NCBI RefSeq assembly: GCF_021018895.1
Contig: NC_079378.1
Span: forward strand, 25,478,160-25,542,159
Length of the DNA stretch: 64,000 nucleotides
Source: Seriola aureovittata
Lineage: Eukaryota > Chordata > Actinopteri > Carangiformes > Carangidae
Direction: 5' to 3'
The translations under genes were made by a program, and so were the position numbers. Positions 33,546-51,535 of the stretch are shown here, in pieces (position 1 is the first letter of the stretch; each line of letters opens with the position of its first letter). The notes under the pieces are model-generated. The model was not told where the DNA came from, did not search any database, and saw only the letters and a list, made by a program, of their open reading frames with translations.

Positions 33546-34229
33546 TGAGTGTTGTGGAGTCCTCTTGTCCTCTCAGGTCCCAACCACCACTGTCAAATGC
33601 CCTCAAGCATGGAGGCAGGCTTTTTAGCTATGAAAGGTCTCTTTTGCTTTCAGAAAAAAAAAAAAAGTGTTGAAAGTGTTATGCACAGACTCTCAACCGC
33701 TACTATGAGAAAACTGAGGAAGAACTGAAAGATGACGCTCCAAAAAGACTTTTAGGAGAGGCGCAGTGGAGATGAGGTAAAAGGCAGCTTCACATAAGCT
33801 TCCCTCTGAAGGGATTTCTGACACTTCTGGATCCCAGAAAAACACAGGAGTGATAGCCTTAGAGAGACAGGGGGTAAATGATTTAATAGCAAATCTAATG
33901 CAGCAAAACAACCAGAGATCTCACAAGATAAAGGTTCAAACCTCTGCAACTAATAATGTCTTCAGTTATATTTGACCAGTTTTATTCTCAGTCGAATTAT
34001 CAACATGTTTAAAGTATCAAAAGTTGGTTTCACAGCTCAATAGCAGCATGTTCTCATAAATAGTAGATCTAAGGTTCAAACCAATATCTCAATATTTGAT
34101 ATTTCCAACTGTCTCAACATGTAGTGTATGCATGAATACATAATAACGTTGCACATTATATGACAATTTCAGTTTTTATGCTTGAAGCTTCAAAGCTGAG
34201 AGCCACACAGCCACCGGCCTGTTTAGACT

Positions 34230-34800
34230 GTCAGTCCCTCTGAAAGCCTGTTAAATGGATTTGTAGTAAAACACGTCTTCCTGTAAATCCAATAACTCTA
34301 AACAAACAAAGTCATACTGGTGCGACAGCGGCTCGACAGGGAGTCATCTCTATTAAACATTATAGACTCATTTCCAACAGAAGACGCCTGTCTGCCATGC
34401 CAATGAGTGAAATCTTTAACTTGTTTAGGAAGCAAAAATATTTCTTAATTTCATTACGTGCACAAAAGATGCTTTTGTTCAAGAGCCACTGGACATTTTG
34501 TACGCAACGCCACTTTTCACTGGGAGTTCATGAGGCTTTAAGATGGTTAGAATTGACTGGCGTCTCCTACAGCGTGTCTATTAGGCCCTGATTAAATTTG
34601 GGACCATATATTTATAGTCCCTGCAGCAAGAAGAGTGATTTGACCCTCTCCTTATAATTAGTTGTGTCTCTGCGTCTTTGTCATTAGATTAGTTTGGAAT
34701 CCCAGACGCTCAGAGTCTGGACTTGAAACACCACCACAAATGGATTAATGCAACCCAAAATCCATTACTGCAGCATTAGGTTTATCTGGTAGATGAAGCG
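34230..34800. promoter_or_regulatory. Possible conserved noncoding element
   Basis: Non-repetitive sequence lying between repeats and rich in homeodomain-type motifs (ATAATTAGTTG, AATGGATTAATGC, CCTGATTAAAT). About 5.6 kb upstream of tbx2a. No direct proof of constraint is available from one sequence. Confidence 0.22.
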
Positions 34801-34984
34801 TCTGTCTCTCTTACAGGTCAGTGGACACTCACACCGGCCATTTGCACTAAATTTCACATACATTCAAATGCTGCAAGAAGAATCATATGCTGTAGCTCTC
34901 TTTTTCTTTCTCTCTGTCTGAACTTCTTAGTAAAAAATTACATTTTATGACAAAATGATGGAATCTAGAATCACTACTTGTGTT

Positions 34985-35110
34985 TGGACGCCTCCGTGTC
35001 TGCACACAGTCAAATTTGTGTCAAATTTGAAGAAATTTCCTCAAAGCGTTCCTGAGATATCATGTTCGCAAGAACGGTGCAGACGAACTGATGGACTGAT
35101 GGACCCGACT
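34985..35110 (+). repeat. Dispersed repeat fragment related to 44345-44625
   Basis: TGTCAAATTTGAAGAAATTT then GAGATATCATGTTCGCAAGA and GACGAACTGATGGA match, in order, the block at 44540-44620. Short fragment without ends. Confidence 0.5.
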
Positions 35111-35245
35111 CACTGGGTGTGCTGGTGTTCTGCAAAGCTGCTTGGAATTTCATTTTCAATCCAATAGGAATATTTGCTTGAGTGACCAGAAATGTATGAC
35201 GCCTAATGCAATAACATGACTTACGCTGCAGTAAATAGAAATTTC

Positions 35246-35626
35246 CTTAAAGGAGCTGTTTGTCAGTTTTCTCTGCTGCTGAACATGGTTTCCTGTCAGC
35301 AGCAGGTGGAGGTGATCGTCACCTGACAACAGCTTCAGCCATCGTTGTCCTTATAATACAAGAGGCTAGAACACATCCTCTGGAAAGTGAAGAGACGGGC
35401 CGAAGCTAGCTGGTTAGCATGCTAACTTCAGTAGAAGAAAAGACGTGATAGAGACAAGAGTTAACATTGGTGTTTGTCTCCACCTCTGGAGACAGATGTC
35501 AGTGAACAAAGGAAGGAAGATTGATGCTGAACTCACAATGTTTCTTCTGGACTAGTAAATAAACAGCTGCTAATGCTAACATTAGCTATGTAGCAATAGA
35601 AAAACTTACATATAGCTCCTCTAAAG
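35246..35626. mobile_element. MITE-like element with about 25-bp inverted ends
   Basis: The left end CCTTAAAGGAGCTGTTTGTC and the right end, whose reverse complement is CTTTAGAGGAGCTATATGTA, match at most positions. TTAA / CTAA at the tips hints at TTAA targeting. The interior (380 bp) is noncoding and contains GGTTAGCATGCTAAC. Confidence 0.6.
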
Positions 35627-35639
35627 TTTTAATTATTTA

Positions 35640-38600
35640 TTGAGACTTCCTCAGTTGATTGAGTGTTCAATCAGTTCTGTGTCAAAATATATATTTTATA
35701 TGAAAGGTGTAATATTTCTCTAATTTCTAACTTTGTCTGCTTCATTATACGCTAGAGCAACAACGTTAGAGCAAGACTAAGAGTCCACAGATACACCAGC
35801 AGCTTTATGAGGCAGGACTTGTTAACTTATTGTTAAGTGTGTTGCTATTTAGCACAAAACACAAAGTGCAGCTGAGGCTAATCGAATGTCACTGGTTTTG
35901 TTTTATTTGGTATTTGGCTCATGAGTTTTGGACAGTTTGATGAGATCTGATGAGATGAGAGATTCATCAGTGAGATGAAAAGTTAAGACATCACTAAAGT
36001 TATGTCCCTTCACCCTGAAGGGACCAGGACATGTGTGTACCAGGTTTTATGGTAAATCATCCAAAGAGCTGTTTCTCTTAAGACCGCAAATGTTACCTCA
36101 TGGTGTTGTCAGGGGAGAAGTCAGAGGAACACAAAGTCAGTATTCAACCTCTGGGAAACATGAGTCTATAAAATGAAGGTCCATTCAATACTGTGGAGAT
36201 ATTTGAAAATGGTGGACCAACTGATCCACAAAGCCACACAAAGTGAAAATCCAGAACCTGCTGCCTCAAACCAGCTATAGAAATGACCCCACTAATTAAA
36301 TCCAACAGTGCCAAACACAATCCAAAGTACTGGTTTCACCTATCACTGGACTCTTACGTGTGGAAACAGATGAAGTCCTTATTAAGAAAAGAAAATGGCA
36401 GAGAAGCCACTAACATAAGTAAAGACACTGGCCTTCTGTCACAGATTGTGTGTGAAAACAGAATGAATTTAAGACGATAACTAATTTGTCCCGAAAACAC
36501 AAACTAAAACTGGATAGAGTAAGAAAAGAAAGATTTTATACATCAATCCTTCCTCTGATTCTAGCCTTCATTTCCTCTTTGAGCTAAATAAAGCTGAGGT
36601 GATGCGTGTAAGGATGAGGTCAAGCCAGAGTAATAACCTCCGACCAGTCTGCCTCAGAAAAAAACCCTGATAATACTGTGCTTCATGCGCGCTGGTGGAT
36701 TTCAGTGCAGGATAACACAGGAGAAGAGTGTGTACATGACTGAATGTGTGTGTGTTCCATGAGTTATTTAAATGCTGATCTCCAATGAGCTGGTCAACCT
36801 CAGGCTTATATTACAGGACCTTCAGTTCAGTGATCTCTCAAATCAAGTATTTCAAACTGAAAACGAACGGGTCGAGAGTCTGAAGCTGAGATGATGATGT
36901 TTGCAGCAGAGCCGTTTGCTTCGTCGACACTTTCTCGGTATGTAATTCAAGCTTTACCATCAAAACTTGTCTCAGTGAAAGTTCATGTTATTTTACCTCC
37001 TGAACAGAATGGATCATGTCAGCTGATTAAAGACAGCTGAGTGAATAGCAGAGCATCACAGATACCAAATGTCTCTTGGGAGCAGTCAGTTGGTGACTTC
37101 ACCCAAACAAATACAGCTCCTCAGTTTATGATTCACTGTCAGAAAAGTCCCAGAAGACGTTCATTGATAAATCTGAGATGGACATTTAGGACAAGTACAG
37201 GAAAAGGGAACGCCTCCTCCATGCTACTGTATTGAAACTCCTGTGTTTACTCTGCTGTCTGTAAACTGCAAACTCTGCAATAAATGTTCAGTGAGGCTGT
37301 TTCTCTCTCTGTGTGTATGAAGTCTATGTACGCTGTAGTTGTACCACAGTGTGGTGTAAAAGTGCAATCATATGTAAATAAAGTAACAGACCAAAGTTCT
37401 GACGTTAATTATTTTAACCCCTTTGTAATAATGAGCCACATTCACATTCATCTGTTGGAACTCAGAAAGTGAAATGAAGTCTGAGCTTCGGCTGAGAAAC
37501 TGATTTCACGATGAATCACTCAGACAAGCGTGGACGTTTCCACATAGCAACACATACACTGTAACTGTATGTGGCTGTATGAACACATATTTTTCATATG
37601 TTGTAATGAAAGTCCATGAAATGTTTCTACAAACTAACGAAAAGATTCTGACTGAACACGTGAACTTCCTCCCTCTTCAGCTTCTTTCTTTTAGAGCTAC
37701 ACTGATCTCCGCTTCTAGATCTTCCAGTCGAGATAACCAGATCCACATGTTGTGTCCATCATGTGACCAGTATGACGCCATGATGAAAAAACAGAGCACA
37801 GACAACACTTGTGGTGTGGCCTTAAGTCCTTACTAAAGTTACTTTGCTGTTGTCTTCCTGCCGTTTGTCATTTAAGAGCTCTGCAGCCTTCAGATGTGCT
37901 GTGTACTTCACTTGCCCTTTGTTTGACTCTGACTCCTGAGTGATCTAACATTCTACTGAATTTGTCCCAGGTGTGGACTGTGACCAGAGAGGTGAAATTC
38001 ATGCAACATCACTCAGATTGATTGTCTCCTTCCTGTTCTGGCGCTTCTCTCGTGCTGTCTGCTGGAGCTGCACCACACAAACATGGCGGTGTGTCTCAGA
38101 CCGTCCCGCACAGTGGTGCCGAATGAGGAAAAGCAGAAACAACCACGGCCACTCCCCTCCTCATCCCAAGACTTATGGCACAGTGTTGTGTTGTGGAAGG
38201 CCGCTGGCAACCTAATGCACGCCACACATTTCTGTGAATGTTTACAGACAGACATGGAGAATGATGTCTTCCTGTCCTTCTTCTCTCTATCACGCTTCTC
38301 TGTGCTCCTCTTATGGCTTTGATTACAAGTTATTACCCTTCACTGTCTTGGGAACCATTCATCATTTGTGGGACCTCTGAGATCACTTCCTATCCTGAGC
38401 TTTTCCTGCCTTGCAACTGTCAAGCAACACTCCACCTCAGCCTGCACTCACAGTGCTTCAGCCCACAGAGAGAACACGGCACTCCAGCTATGCAGTACTC
38501 CTTCATGTTTTAGGAGCTGAAATAAAGAGATAAAAAGCTAAAAAGTTTAACATTAGTGCAAATCAGATGCACAGATGTTACTGTAAAGTGAGTAGAGTGA

Positions 38601-39830
38601 AAACATGTCAGAAATGTATAGTGCATTATCTGCACACTAACTTCTGAAATAACATGCAACAGTCCCAAAACTTCTGTAAATTATGTCACTGAAGAAAAAA
38701 AGTAATCTAATTACAGATTCCACCTTAAAGATCGAAAAGAAAAGAAAAGAGAAGATTAGCGGCAGAGAGTCTAACTGTGAGTGTGAGTTTATCTTTCTGT
38801 TAGTCCTGATGAGTCCTGTGAAAGGAAAGTTATAAAAGCTTCACACTCAACATCTTTATTTTCTAAGTGATGATGTCATCACATAAACTGATGTAAGTCA
38901 CATGCTCTGGGCACCAGGCTGTTTGTTATTCTGATACTGAGGTGCAATATGAGAGGCCGAGAGCATGGCACACAAAAATATCTCTAAGATCTGACCTTCC
39001 ATGGATAGTGACAAGAAGGTGTGAGTAGGAGACGCACAGACATTCACTGTCCAAGCTTCTGATGATGAAAATGATCATATCCAATCAAATTACAGGAAAT
39101 ATATTTGTTTGCTCACAGGGAGTATTACGAGAAAGAACGAAAGAAAGAAAGATAAAGCTGATTACAAGGCTCAAGAAAACTCCACTGCATTTAAATATAA
39201 ATTTAAATTTGGATTTGGATTTTTACCAAAAACATCTAGACTCTACTAAACAATCATTATTGATGGATTCATTATTGAAGGGAGATTTAACAATGAACTC
39301 ACGGCAGTAAATAATAAAAATATTCAACTCTCGCTGAAGAGCCTAATTTTCATGTGTTTGACGAGAAGTGCTGCTTTCCTTTAGATTCTTGGATTTTTCT
39401 ACAGTTCATTATTTATTGAAGCTTCCTCCTGGTTCACAAAGGCTAAAGCAGTGAAGCCTGAGCAGCTGCAGCACAGAGGAAAATGGAACAGGCAACGTGA
39501 GGATTTGGAGAGTTGCCTAAATGTGAAGTGACAGGAGAGACCTCTTGGCTCTTTGTGGGACGCCAGCAAACCGGCGCCAAGTCCGCATGAATTAACACAC
39601 ATGCAGACCCACTTCATCAAACAACACGTTGTTGTTCTTTTTAAGTTACTGTTAATTTCAACATCTGCAAACTTCTTTGAAGTGGATTCAGGCTTTTGTG
39701 TCAGGACAGCAGAAACTGATGTCAGAAACACTGACCTCCAAATTATTATTATTATTATTATTATTATCGCAACCTCTAGCTAGAACAATAATCATGATCA
39801 TAATAAATACATTGTATCATTATCATTATC
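35640..39830. other. Noncoding interval upstream of tbx2a
   Basis: Unique-looking sequence of ordinary composition with no gene recognised. It may hold tbx2a regulatory DNA, but nothing specific can be pointed to. Confidence 0.5.
39744..39768 (+). repeat. (ATT)n repeat upstream of tbx2a
   Basis: About eight ATT units, 600 bases before the tbx2a ATG. Confidence 0.85.
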
Positions 39831-39839
39831 ATTACTATA

Positions 39840-40366
39840 TATAGGCTTTTATATAAGATCATTTTTAGCATAAATAAATGAAACTGTCAGATCTTCGTTC
39901 ATTCGTGCTCTGGTACTTATTTCTACTATTTATGCTCGTTGTCCCGATCTAACCCTGAGATCCCTTCGTAGTCCGGTTCAAGCCACGCCCAGTGTAGACG
40001 GTGATAGTGCGGCTATCTAAGAACTGCCTCATTAACGCACCGTGCTCCGGGTGGACACAGAGACGGTGTAAACACCGCCTCTCCGCCTCTCTCTGCGTCC
40101 CTCCCCGGTGCCACTTCAGTTTGGCACATGGTTCCAAAGCGCGCTGCTCTCCTCGCTGGATCCACCAGCGCATTAAAGACTCTTCTGGTTTCTGCTTCAG
40201 TATCTGGAGACTTTTGGAAATTCTCATTTCCTCTTTTGACCTTCTATCACGTGCTGCAAACATTCAAACTCTTCATCAGGTCGGAGCAGGATGGATGTAG
40301 GCGCGTGCGCCTGCAGCAGCTAAGAGTGAGACTTCATCATATCGACGTGTGTGATGGGACGCCCCG
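39840..40366 (+). promoter_or_regulatory. tbx2a: tbx2a promoter and 5' leader
   Basis: A TATA-like TTTATATAAG lies at about 39848, followed by a CCACGCCC KLF/Sp-type box near 39983, then GC-rich sequence to the ATG at 40367. If transcription starts below the TATA-like site the leader is about 480 bases and contains upstream ATGs, including one at 40128 whose frame stops at 40370, overlapping the main ATG by four bases, and a short one at about 40352. Confidence 0.4.
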
Positions 40367-45644
<5,278 letters not shown>

Positions 45645-46670
45645 AGGACTTGATGAACCATGTACGCCACAATAAACTCTTCTGTATTGGCTGATGGATG
45701 AAACAACACAAGTAATGAAGTTTCACATTACAATGACCTAAAGTTAAGATTTCATGAGAACACTGCTGCTGAATAACTTATTATACCATCAACAGAACGT
45801 ATCTTATCTGGGGATTTGCTGGTCAAAAGACAGCTACACACATTTCCATGTGAAACAAGTCCAACTCTTTCCTTTTGAATCAATGGCTACATGTGATCCA
45901 GATATCTAAAAACATGCTCTCATTCAGCTAGATTCAGCCCAGTTTTAACCTTGACATCAGGGTGTCCTTTGACTTACAAAAACTCCAGTTTGTGTTTATA
46001 CTGGAAGTTCTATAGAAATTAAAATCAATTAAACTAAAAGATGCTTGTTGGAGTTTATTTTGGGGAAAGTGGGTTATATGCAAAACTCAGCTCCCCCAAG
46101 TGGGATACTCTACAGAAGAAGAACAATGATGTGCTTTAAATATGAATAAAACACATTTTTTATTGATTTGTTCCGTACAATTGTGTAAATATTTTGTCTG
46201 GTTCTTTTTCACAGACTGTATAAAACATGACTGATCAAAGCCTTTTGAGACTGAATACTGTAACTGATCACTCTTCAACCTGCCAAAGAGATATGAGGAA
46301 ATTGTATCTAGCACCCGTTTCACATTCTGTTGATGAACCAAAGCTGCACCGTGGACTTGGAGTAAACTCAGGTTTCTTTTTTTTTACCAGCACTTCAGAA
46401 AAATGTCTTCAGATAAGATGATTTCGCAGGGTGTCTGCTTATTTAGGTAAACCTTTTTTATGTGTGTGTGTGTGTGTTTTCACAATTCAAATAAAGATAC
46501 TGTTCACATTGAATTCAGTTGTCTTAATACACACGAAATGCAAATATATAGGAGGAATACATGTACTTGCCTACCCTCTGTGTTCAGCACTGTTCTTAGA
46601 CACTGGAACTATAACTCTCTGCTGTTATATAAAATTAAATCCTAAATAAAGGCAAATCCTTGATATGAGG
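45645..46670 (+). other. tbx2a: tbx2a 3' untranslated region (approximate)
   Basis: AT-rich noncoding sequence after the TAG at 45642-45644. AATAAA hexamers occur at 45671-45676, 46490-46495 and 46645-46650. The first would give a very short UTR of about 50 bases; the last two a UTR near 0.9-1 kb. A short GT run (46460-46478) precedes the second. Confidence 0.45.
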
Positions 46671-46958
46671 ATGAAAAATACTGTAACTTATCATTTATCA
46701 GTTTTAAGTGTTTCATATAACAGAGAATGAAAGATCAAAGTCTACACATATTATACATGTTTTAAGAGTTAAACCGGATTCAAGACCTGGATTTAATTCT
46801 GCGATGCGCTTCAGGAACTGTTTGGATGTTAGACCTCATCCTTTAAACTGTCTGTTTCATTTATGCACTTTTGAATTATTCTGTTTTCTTAACGTCAGCT
46901 CTCGTGGCTTCAGCCTTTCTGGCCTGTTCTTAATTCTCCATGTTGGTTTGTCTCACAG

Positions 46959-47068
46959 ACGTACTGTGCCTCGGCCTCGGCCCCTCTGACCTCGTTATTC
47001 ACTCTCTTTGCCAGTCAGATGCATTACGAGACAAAGAGAAATATGAACCTAATGATCTTAGCTCTGAG
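46959..47068 (+). CDS. Exon-like segment A between tbx2a and acaca, unidentified
   Basis: Acceptor GTTTGTCTCACAG and donor TCTGAG|GTAATC enclose 110 bases open in two frames. One frame (after two starting bases) ends exactly at a codon boundary and so joins in phase to segment B at 47254. No homology is recognised. A short noncoding RNA exon is an equal possibility. Confidence 0.22.
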
Positions 47069-47253
47069 GTAATCACTGTGGACATTAATCTGAGAGTACA
47101 TCTTTGAACTGGTGCCACCTCTCTCCAGACACATGTAACCGCCATGTTTTCTTTAACAGTTACATTAATAAATGTAAAACTAAAGTATTTAATTTTCCTC
47201 TGGAACTTCTGCTTGATGTGATTGTTTGTTTTGTTCGTTTTTTTTTATCACAG

Positions 47254-47329
47254 AATGCTAAAAGTAGTGTTGTGCACCATCTGCTGCTGTCATGCTCCTG
47301 GCCATGGCAGTGGTGGCTGAGCAATAAAG
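47254..47329 (+). CDS. Exon-like segment B between tbx2a and acaca, unidentified
   Basis: A long pyrimidine tract with acceptor TTTTATCACAG and a donor AATAAAG|GTGAATG enclose 76 bases. The open frame contains the tryptophan-rich SCSWPWQWWLSNKG and ends with one spare base, the phase accepted by segment C at 51932. An AATAAA also lies at its end, so it could instead be a terminal exon. Confidence 0.22.
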
Positions 47330-47339
47330 GTGAATGAGT

Positions 47340-48271
47340 TAGTCTGCAGTCCGGTGCGTTTCATTCCTTATGCATGAGTGCAGCTCACTGCTTGCGAGGG
47401 CAATTCCCAAAACATCTCTGCTGGTGACAGCAAAGCTACACTTGAGTTGTTAAAGTAAATCTCCTCGAGATGCACTGAAACATACATGTTGTGGAAGATG
47501 TAAATGAAATTTCGTACATATCGTACAGTCAATATAAAATGTTTTGAAAAATTTCTGACATATATATATATATTTACTGTATATATATGACCTTTCCACT
47601 CACTACAACTTTCACACAGGTAATTTGTTTATATGTATATGCAAATAGTGTGAATGCATGCATGCATGTATATGTACACAGCTCTTCCATGTTAATATAA
47701 ATGTTTATGTAAAGTACATGTAAATTGACACATAAAACATACACATCCACATCCTTGATTGTGGATGGGGAGAGAAATGACCGCTGGAAGGCTCCACAGT
47801 GAAGTGTGCTGTAGACTGAGGACATCAGAGGGTGGTGCCTTGTGACAAAAGGTCATGTCACTTTTGGCTCTTACAGAGGCTTTAGTCCATTCGTGCAAAT
47901 AAATGTAGATAGCTGCATATGTATGAGATGCCTCAGACTATATTTACCCCTGAACAGAGGCCAAAGTGTGTCCTCACCACAGTGGAAACAGGGGGTAAAT
48001 TCTTTGTAATAAAAGACCAAAGTAATAAAAGACCCACAGTTCTCCTGATGATGTGTTGTCTGTTTGCCTGATACCATCAGGACGTGGCACCGGGCGCAGA
48101 GGAGGAGCTGTATGGATGTGATGAAAACCATGGACACAATTCTGCCATTTTAAAAGACACACTTATAAAACAGTTGAAAAAGCTAAAAGTCTAAAAGCTC
48201 ACAAGGTCAATTATTAATTTTCAAGCCATTATGATTCAGGCATTATTTACACCTTTTACAGCCCAGAAAAG

Positions 48272-48303
<32 letters not shown>

Positions 48304-49280
48304 AACAGCTGTGCTGCATTTAGAAGAAACAACCATTTTTGCAGCTTATGTAAAAAAAAAAAAAAATTACAATAAGAGCAAAAGTGTGGCCATTTTGTAA
48401 TAACATGTCCAGTTTTTCTTCATACATCCATAAGCAAGTCGATTTACAAGAAACAATATTTCAAATCTGAAACTTTAACTTTCCATTCTGTTAATTATGG
48501 AAACACAGATTACATTTCTGAACTACTTTTATACACTTCCATACAAACCTCCTAAACATTTAATCTATGGGAAGTATTTCAAATTACATTTGTGTTTAAA
48601 TAATTATAAATTTAAAAAAAAATCTCTTAGTACTCTTTTTTCACAGGAGGATGAAGAAGACAGGATAACCTTGACATGACACTTTGTGGCAAAATTGTTT
48701 CTTTTCACTGTAGCTGCTGGTACAAAAAAAAGAGAAGAAAAAACAAAAGTCAGGCAGGCAGTCTCCCAGGAGGAAAATTGATCTGAAAAGTCCTCCCCCC
48801 TGTGCTGCCTCCTCCAAGCATTTTCTCCTTGGCTGAGCGTAACTTCTACTGAAACAACATCTCCACTGGCGAGAAGGTCAAATACAAAGTTTCGCAGCCA
48901 GATGAAAACTTCCTTCCCTGCAGTTGTGGAGACTTCTATGGGTTAAAGTGAGTGAGTGAGAATGAGAGTGAGAGTGAGAGTGAGAAAGAGAGAGAGAGAG
49001 AGAGAGAGGCCTGTAAAAGTGAGATGGTATTTTTCATTATCCATGACACAATGTCAAGGCAACACGGTGCATCAAGGCTATCTCCTGTATGCTGGAAGAA
49101 TACTCAGCATATCGGTGCTGTAAATTATTCTGAAAGTAAGCGCTGAGATAAAAATGTCAACATAGATGGCTTAAAGAGAACAGATAAGTCATCTGTAGCT
49201 TACAATGAATAATTCACTTAACAGGGATATCATCTAAAAGCCAGTGTTATCATGAATAAAGCACTATCTGCCAGGGCTTT
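47340..49280. other. Noncoding spacer between tbx2a and the Tc1 relic
   Basis: AT-rich, with TA repeats (47562-47590), a GT run (48279-48302), an A-run and a GA tract. A short acceptor-like site at about 48647 precedes ten codons and a stop but has no partner. No gene seen. Confidence 0.5.
48957..49008 (+). repeat. (GAGT)n / (GA)n repeat
   Basis: GAGTGA units passing into a pure GA run. Confidence 0.85.
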
Positions 49281-49289
49281 GTTAGAGTG

Positions 49290-50480
49290 GTGTGATGATG
49301 TTTAAGGTATGAATCCGGCTCTATTTATTCTTGCAAAGGAAAGGTTCGGTAAAGAGATTTCCCATACCCGATGACTCATCATTAGCCTCCAGTCTTCTTG
49401 GGTTTGACATAACAAGCTCTGCACATCTGGATCCTCTGGCTCCGTCAGGTTGGATGGGGATGTCGGTGGACAGACATTTTCAGGTCTCTTCAGAGATGTT
49501 CGATTGGGTTGAAGTGAAATCAAGGACATTCACAGAGTTACACTCCTTGGCTTAAGGTCATTGTCCTGTTGGAGGGTGAACCTTCAACCTTCCTGAGTGC
49601 TCTGACCAGGTTTTCATTAAGGATCTCTCTGTACCAGTCTCCCTGTCTGCCACAAAAAAACACCCCCACAGCATCATGCTGCCCCCACCACACTTCACCA
49701 TTGGGCAGCTGATGGGCGGTCTGGTTCAATCACTTCAAGCTTGTTTGCCACAGTCTGAGTCCTCTGGTGCCGTCATGGGTCTGTCACTGAGGAGAGGCTC
49801 CATCTGGACACTAAGTGGAGAGCTGCAGTGATGGTTGTCCTGGATGTTTCTTCATCCTCACACAGGATCTCTGGAGCTCAGCCAGAGTGACCATTGGGTT
49901 CTTGGTCTCCTCTCTTAGTAAGGTCCTTCTGCCCTGATTGTTCAGTTTTATTGGGCAGCTGCAGGAAGAGTCCCGATCATTCAAAACTCCTTCCATTAAA
50001 GAAAGATGGAGGCCACTATGCAGCAGAAATGTTTTGTATCTTTCCCCAGATCTGAGCCTCGACACACTCCTGTCTCTGAGCTCTGCAGTTCTTCCTCCTC
50101 ATGGTTTCTGCTCTGATCTGCATTGTCAGCTGTGATGCCCGATATAGACAGGTGTGTGTCTTTCCAAATCAGGTCCAATCAATTGAATTTATCACAGGTG
50201 GAATCCAGTCAAGGTGTAGTAACAATCAGAGAAATTGGAGGCAAATGGAATCTGAAGACTTTCTGAAAGCACTGAACTTAATCTCCCTGGGTTTTGACAG
50301 GGATCCTGAAGTAGCTGTGCTGCTTTCTTTCAATAGAATCAAGCAGAGAAATTACAATTTATGTCCAAAGTACTTCCTGCCCACAGTGCAGTAAAAAGGT
50401 TAGCTGGTGATCACTGAGAACTTCCTTTGGATGTTTTTGTGGATTTTCTCAATAAATGCATTCAAATGGATTAAGTCTAA
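49290..50480 (-). mobile_element. Eroded Tc1-type transposon, transposase on the minus strand
   Basis: On the minus strand, fragments in different frames read WYREILNENLVRALRKVEGSP (49560-49660 region) and RRTLLREETKNPMVTLAELQ (49850-49930 region), matching Tc1-type transposase. Neighbouring DNA such as GACAGGTGTGTGTCTTTCC (about 50150) and the CAGGTGGAATCCAGTCAAGG block is the leader typical of these fish elements. Many stops and deletions are present, and no intact terminal repeats were found, so the ends are approximate. Confidence 0.8.
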
Positions 50481-50765
50481 TTTTGTTGGACAACATGTTT
50501 GTTTTTTGTCTTGTGCTAATTAATTCAAACTTCTGTATGTAGGTCTGTTGAAGCTGTTTAGACATGCAAATCTCATGTTAGGTTTGTTACATGTATTTCA
50601 TAACACACTTTATCCCTTCCATCCTTTACATGAATATGAAGGTGTCTCAGTTCTCCTGCTATTAGCTCACAGGCCAAGAAAATGAAAAATGGAAGACCAC
50701 GTCAGAGGATAGCAATGTTATTAATTATTCATGGTTTATAGCAGTGGTTGATAACAGTCACTGCA

Positions 50766-50821
50766 GGGGGGGGGGGGTTGTCTTGGTGGTGGTGGTGGTG
50801 GTGGTGGTGGTGGTGGGGGGG
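50766..50821 (+). repeat. G-run and (GGT)n tract
   Basis: Twelve G (50766-50777), then about ten GGT units, then seven G. Strong G-quadruplex potential on the plus strand. Confidence 0.95.
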
Positions 50822-51518
50822 CTGACCAGGGGAAAATAAGGAGTGAAACTAAGTTGAATGAATATAATTTATGTAGGGAACATAAACAAACATGACTCTG
50901 CTGATGCTGACATTTATCTCACTAAAATTCAACATGGGTCCTTTTCTATTAGTTGCGTCTCCTATTATTGTTAATATATTAAATTATTAAAAATTGTACT
51001 TATCTAATGATAATACTGGAGTCTCACACCATTGAATCCATTTGGTTACCATTTCAGTAAAAAAGATTTGATCTTTGCTGTTGCCCAAAATTTAATGTGG
51101 CTACTTAGAGATGGTAAACTCATGGCCTCTGAAGCCACCTAGTGGATTAGAATAGCAGTCACCTGCATTTCTGACAACACTGTTTAAAGCTTTAACGCTG
51201 CAGTGACTCTTTATGTTTAGATCAGAAACACTGGTGATGGGAGGTTATCTCACAAAAACTCCTCCCACTTTAAGTGTGAGACAGAAATGACAGTTTTCAA
51301 CCTTTTATAGCTGCACGTTTTCTCTGAGTCTATATTGTAACAGGATATTGATTATTGGTGATTTTAGAGAGTTAGTCTTTGGAGGAAACAGGGCTACACA
51401 AAACCATGTCTCTTAGTCTGTTTATCTAAATGACTTTGATTTCAGGCTGAGATTTCTGTTTTGAACTTCAGCTAAGGTTGATGTTTGTGCAGTGCTGAAT
51501 GTCCATGTGCTGCTTTCT

Positions 51519-51535
51519 GGGGGGGGGGGGGGGGG
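51519..51535 (+). repeat. Seventeen-G homopolymer
   Basis: Uninterrupted G run; length is liable to sequencing error. A shorter C run (about 51757-51766) follows 220 bases later. Confidence 0.9.

Noticed and set aside
40001..40300. Long open frames in the tbx2a upstream region on both strands
   Set aside because: GC-rich leader/promoter DNA; only the frame ending in the ATGA overlap was kept, as a possible regulatory upstream frame.
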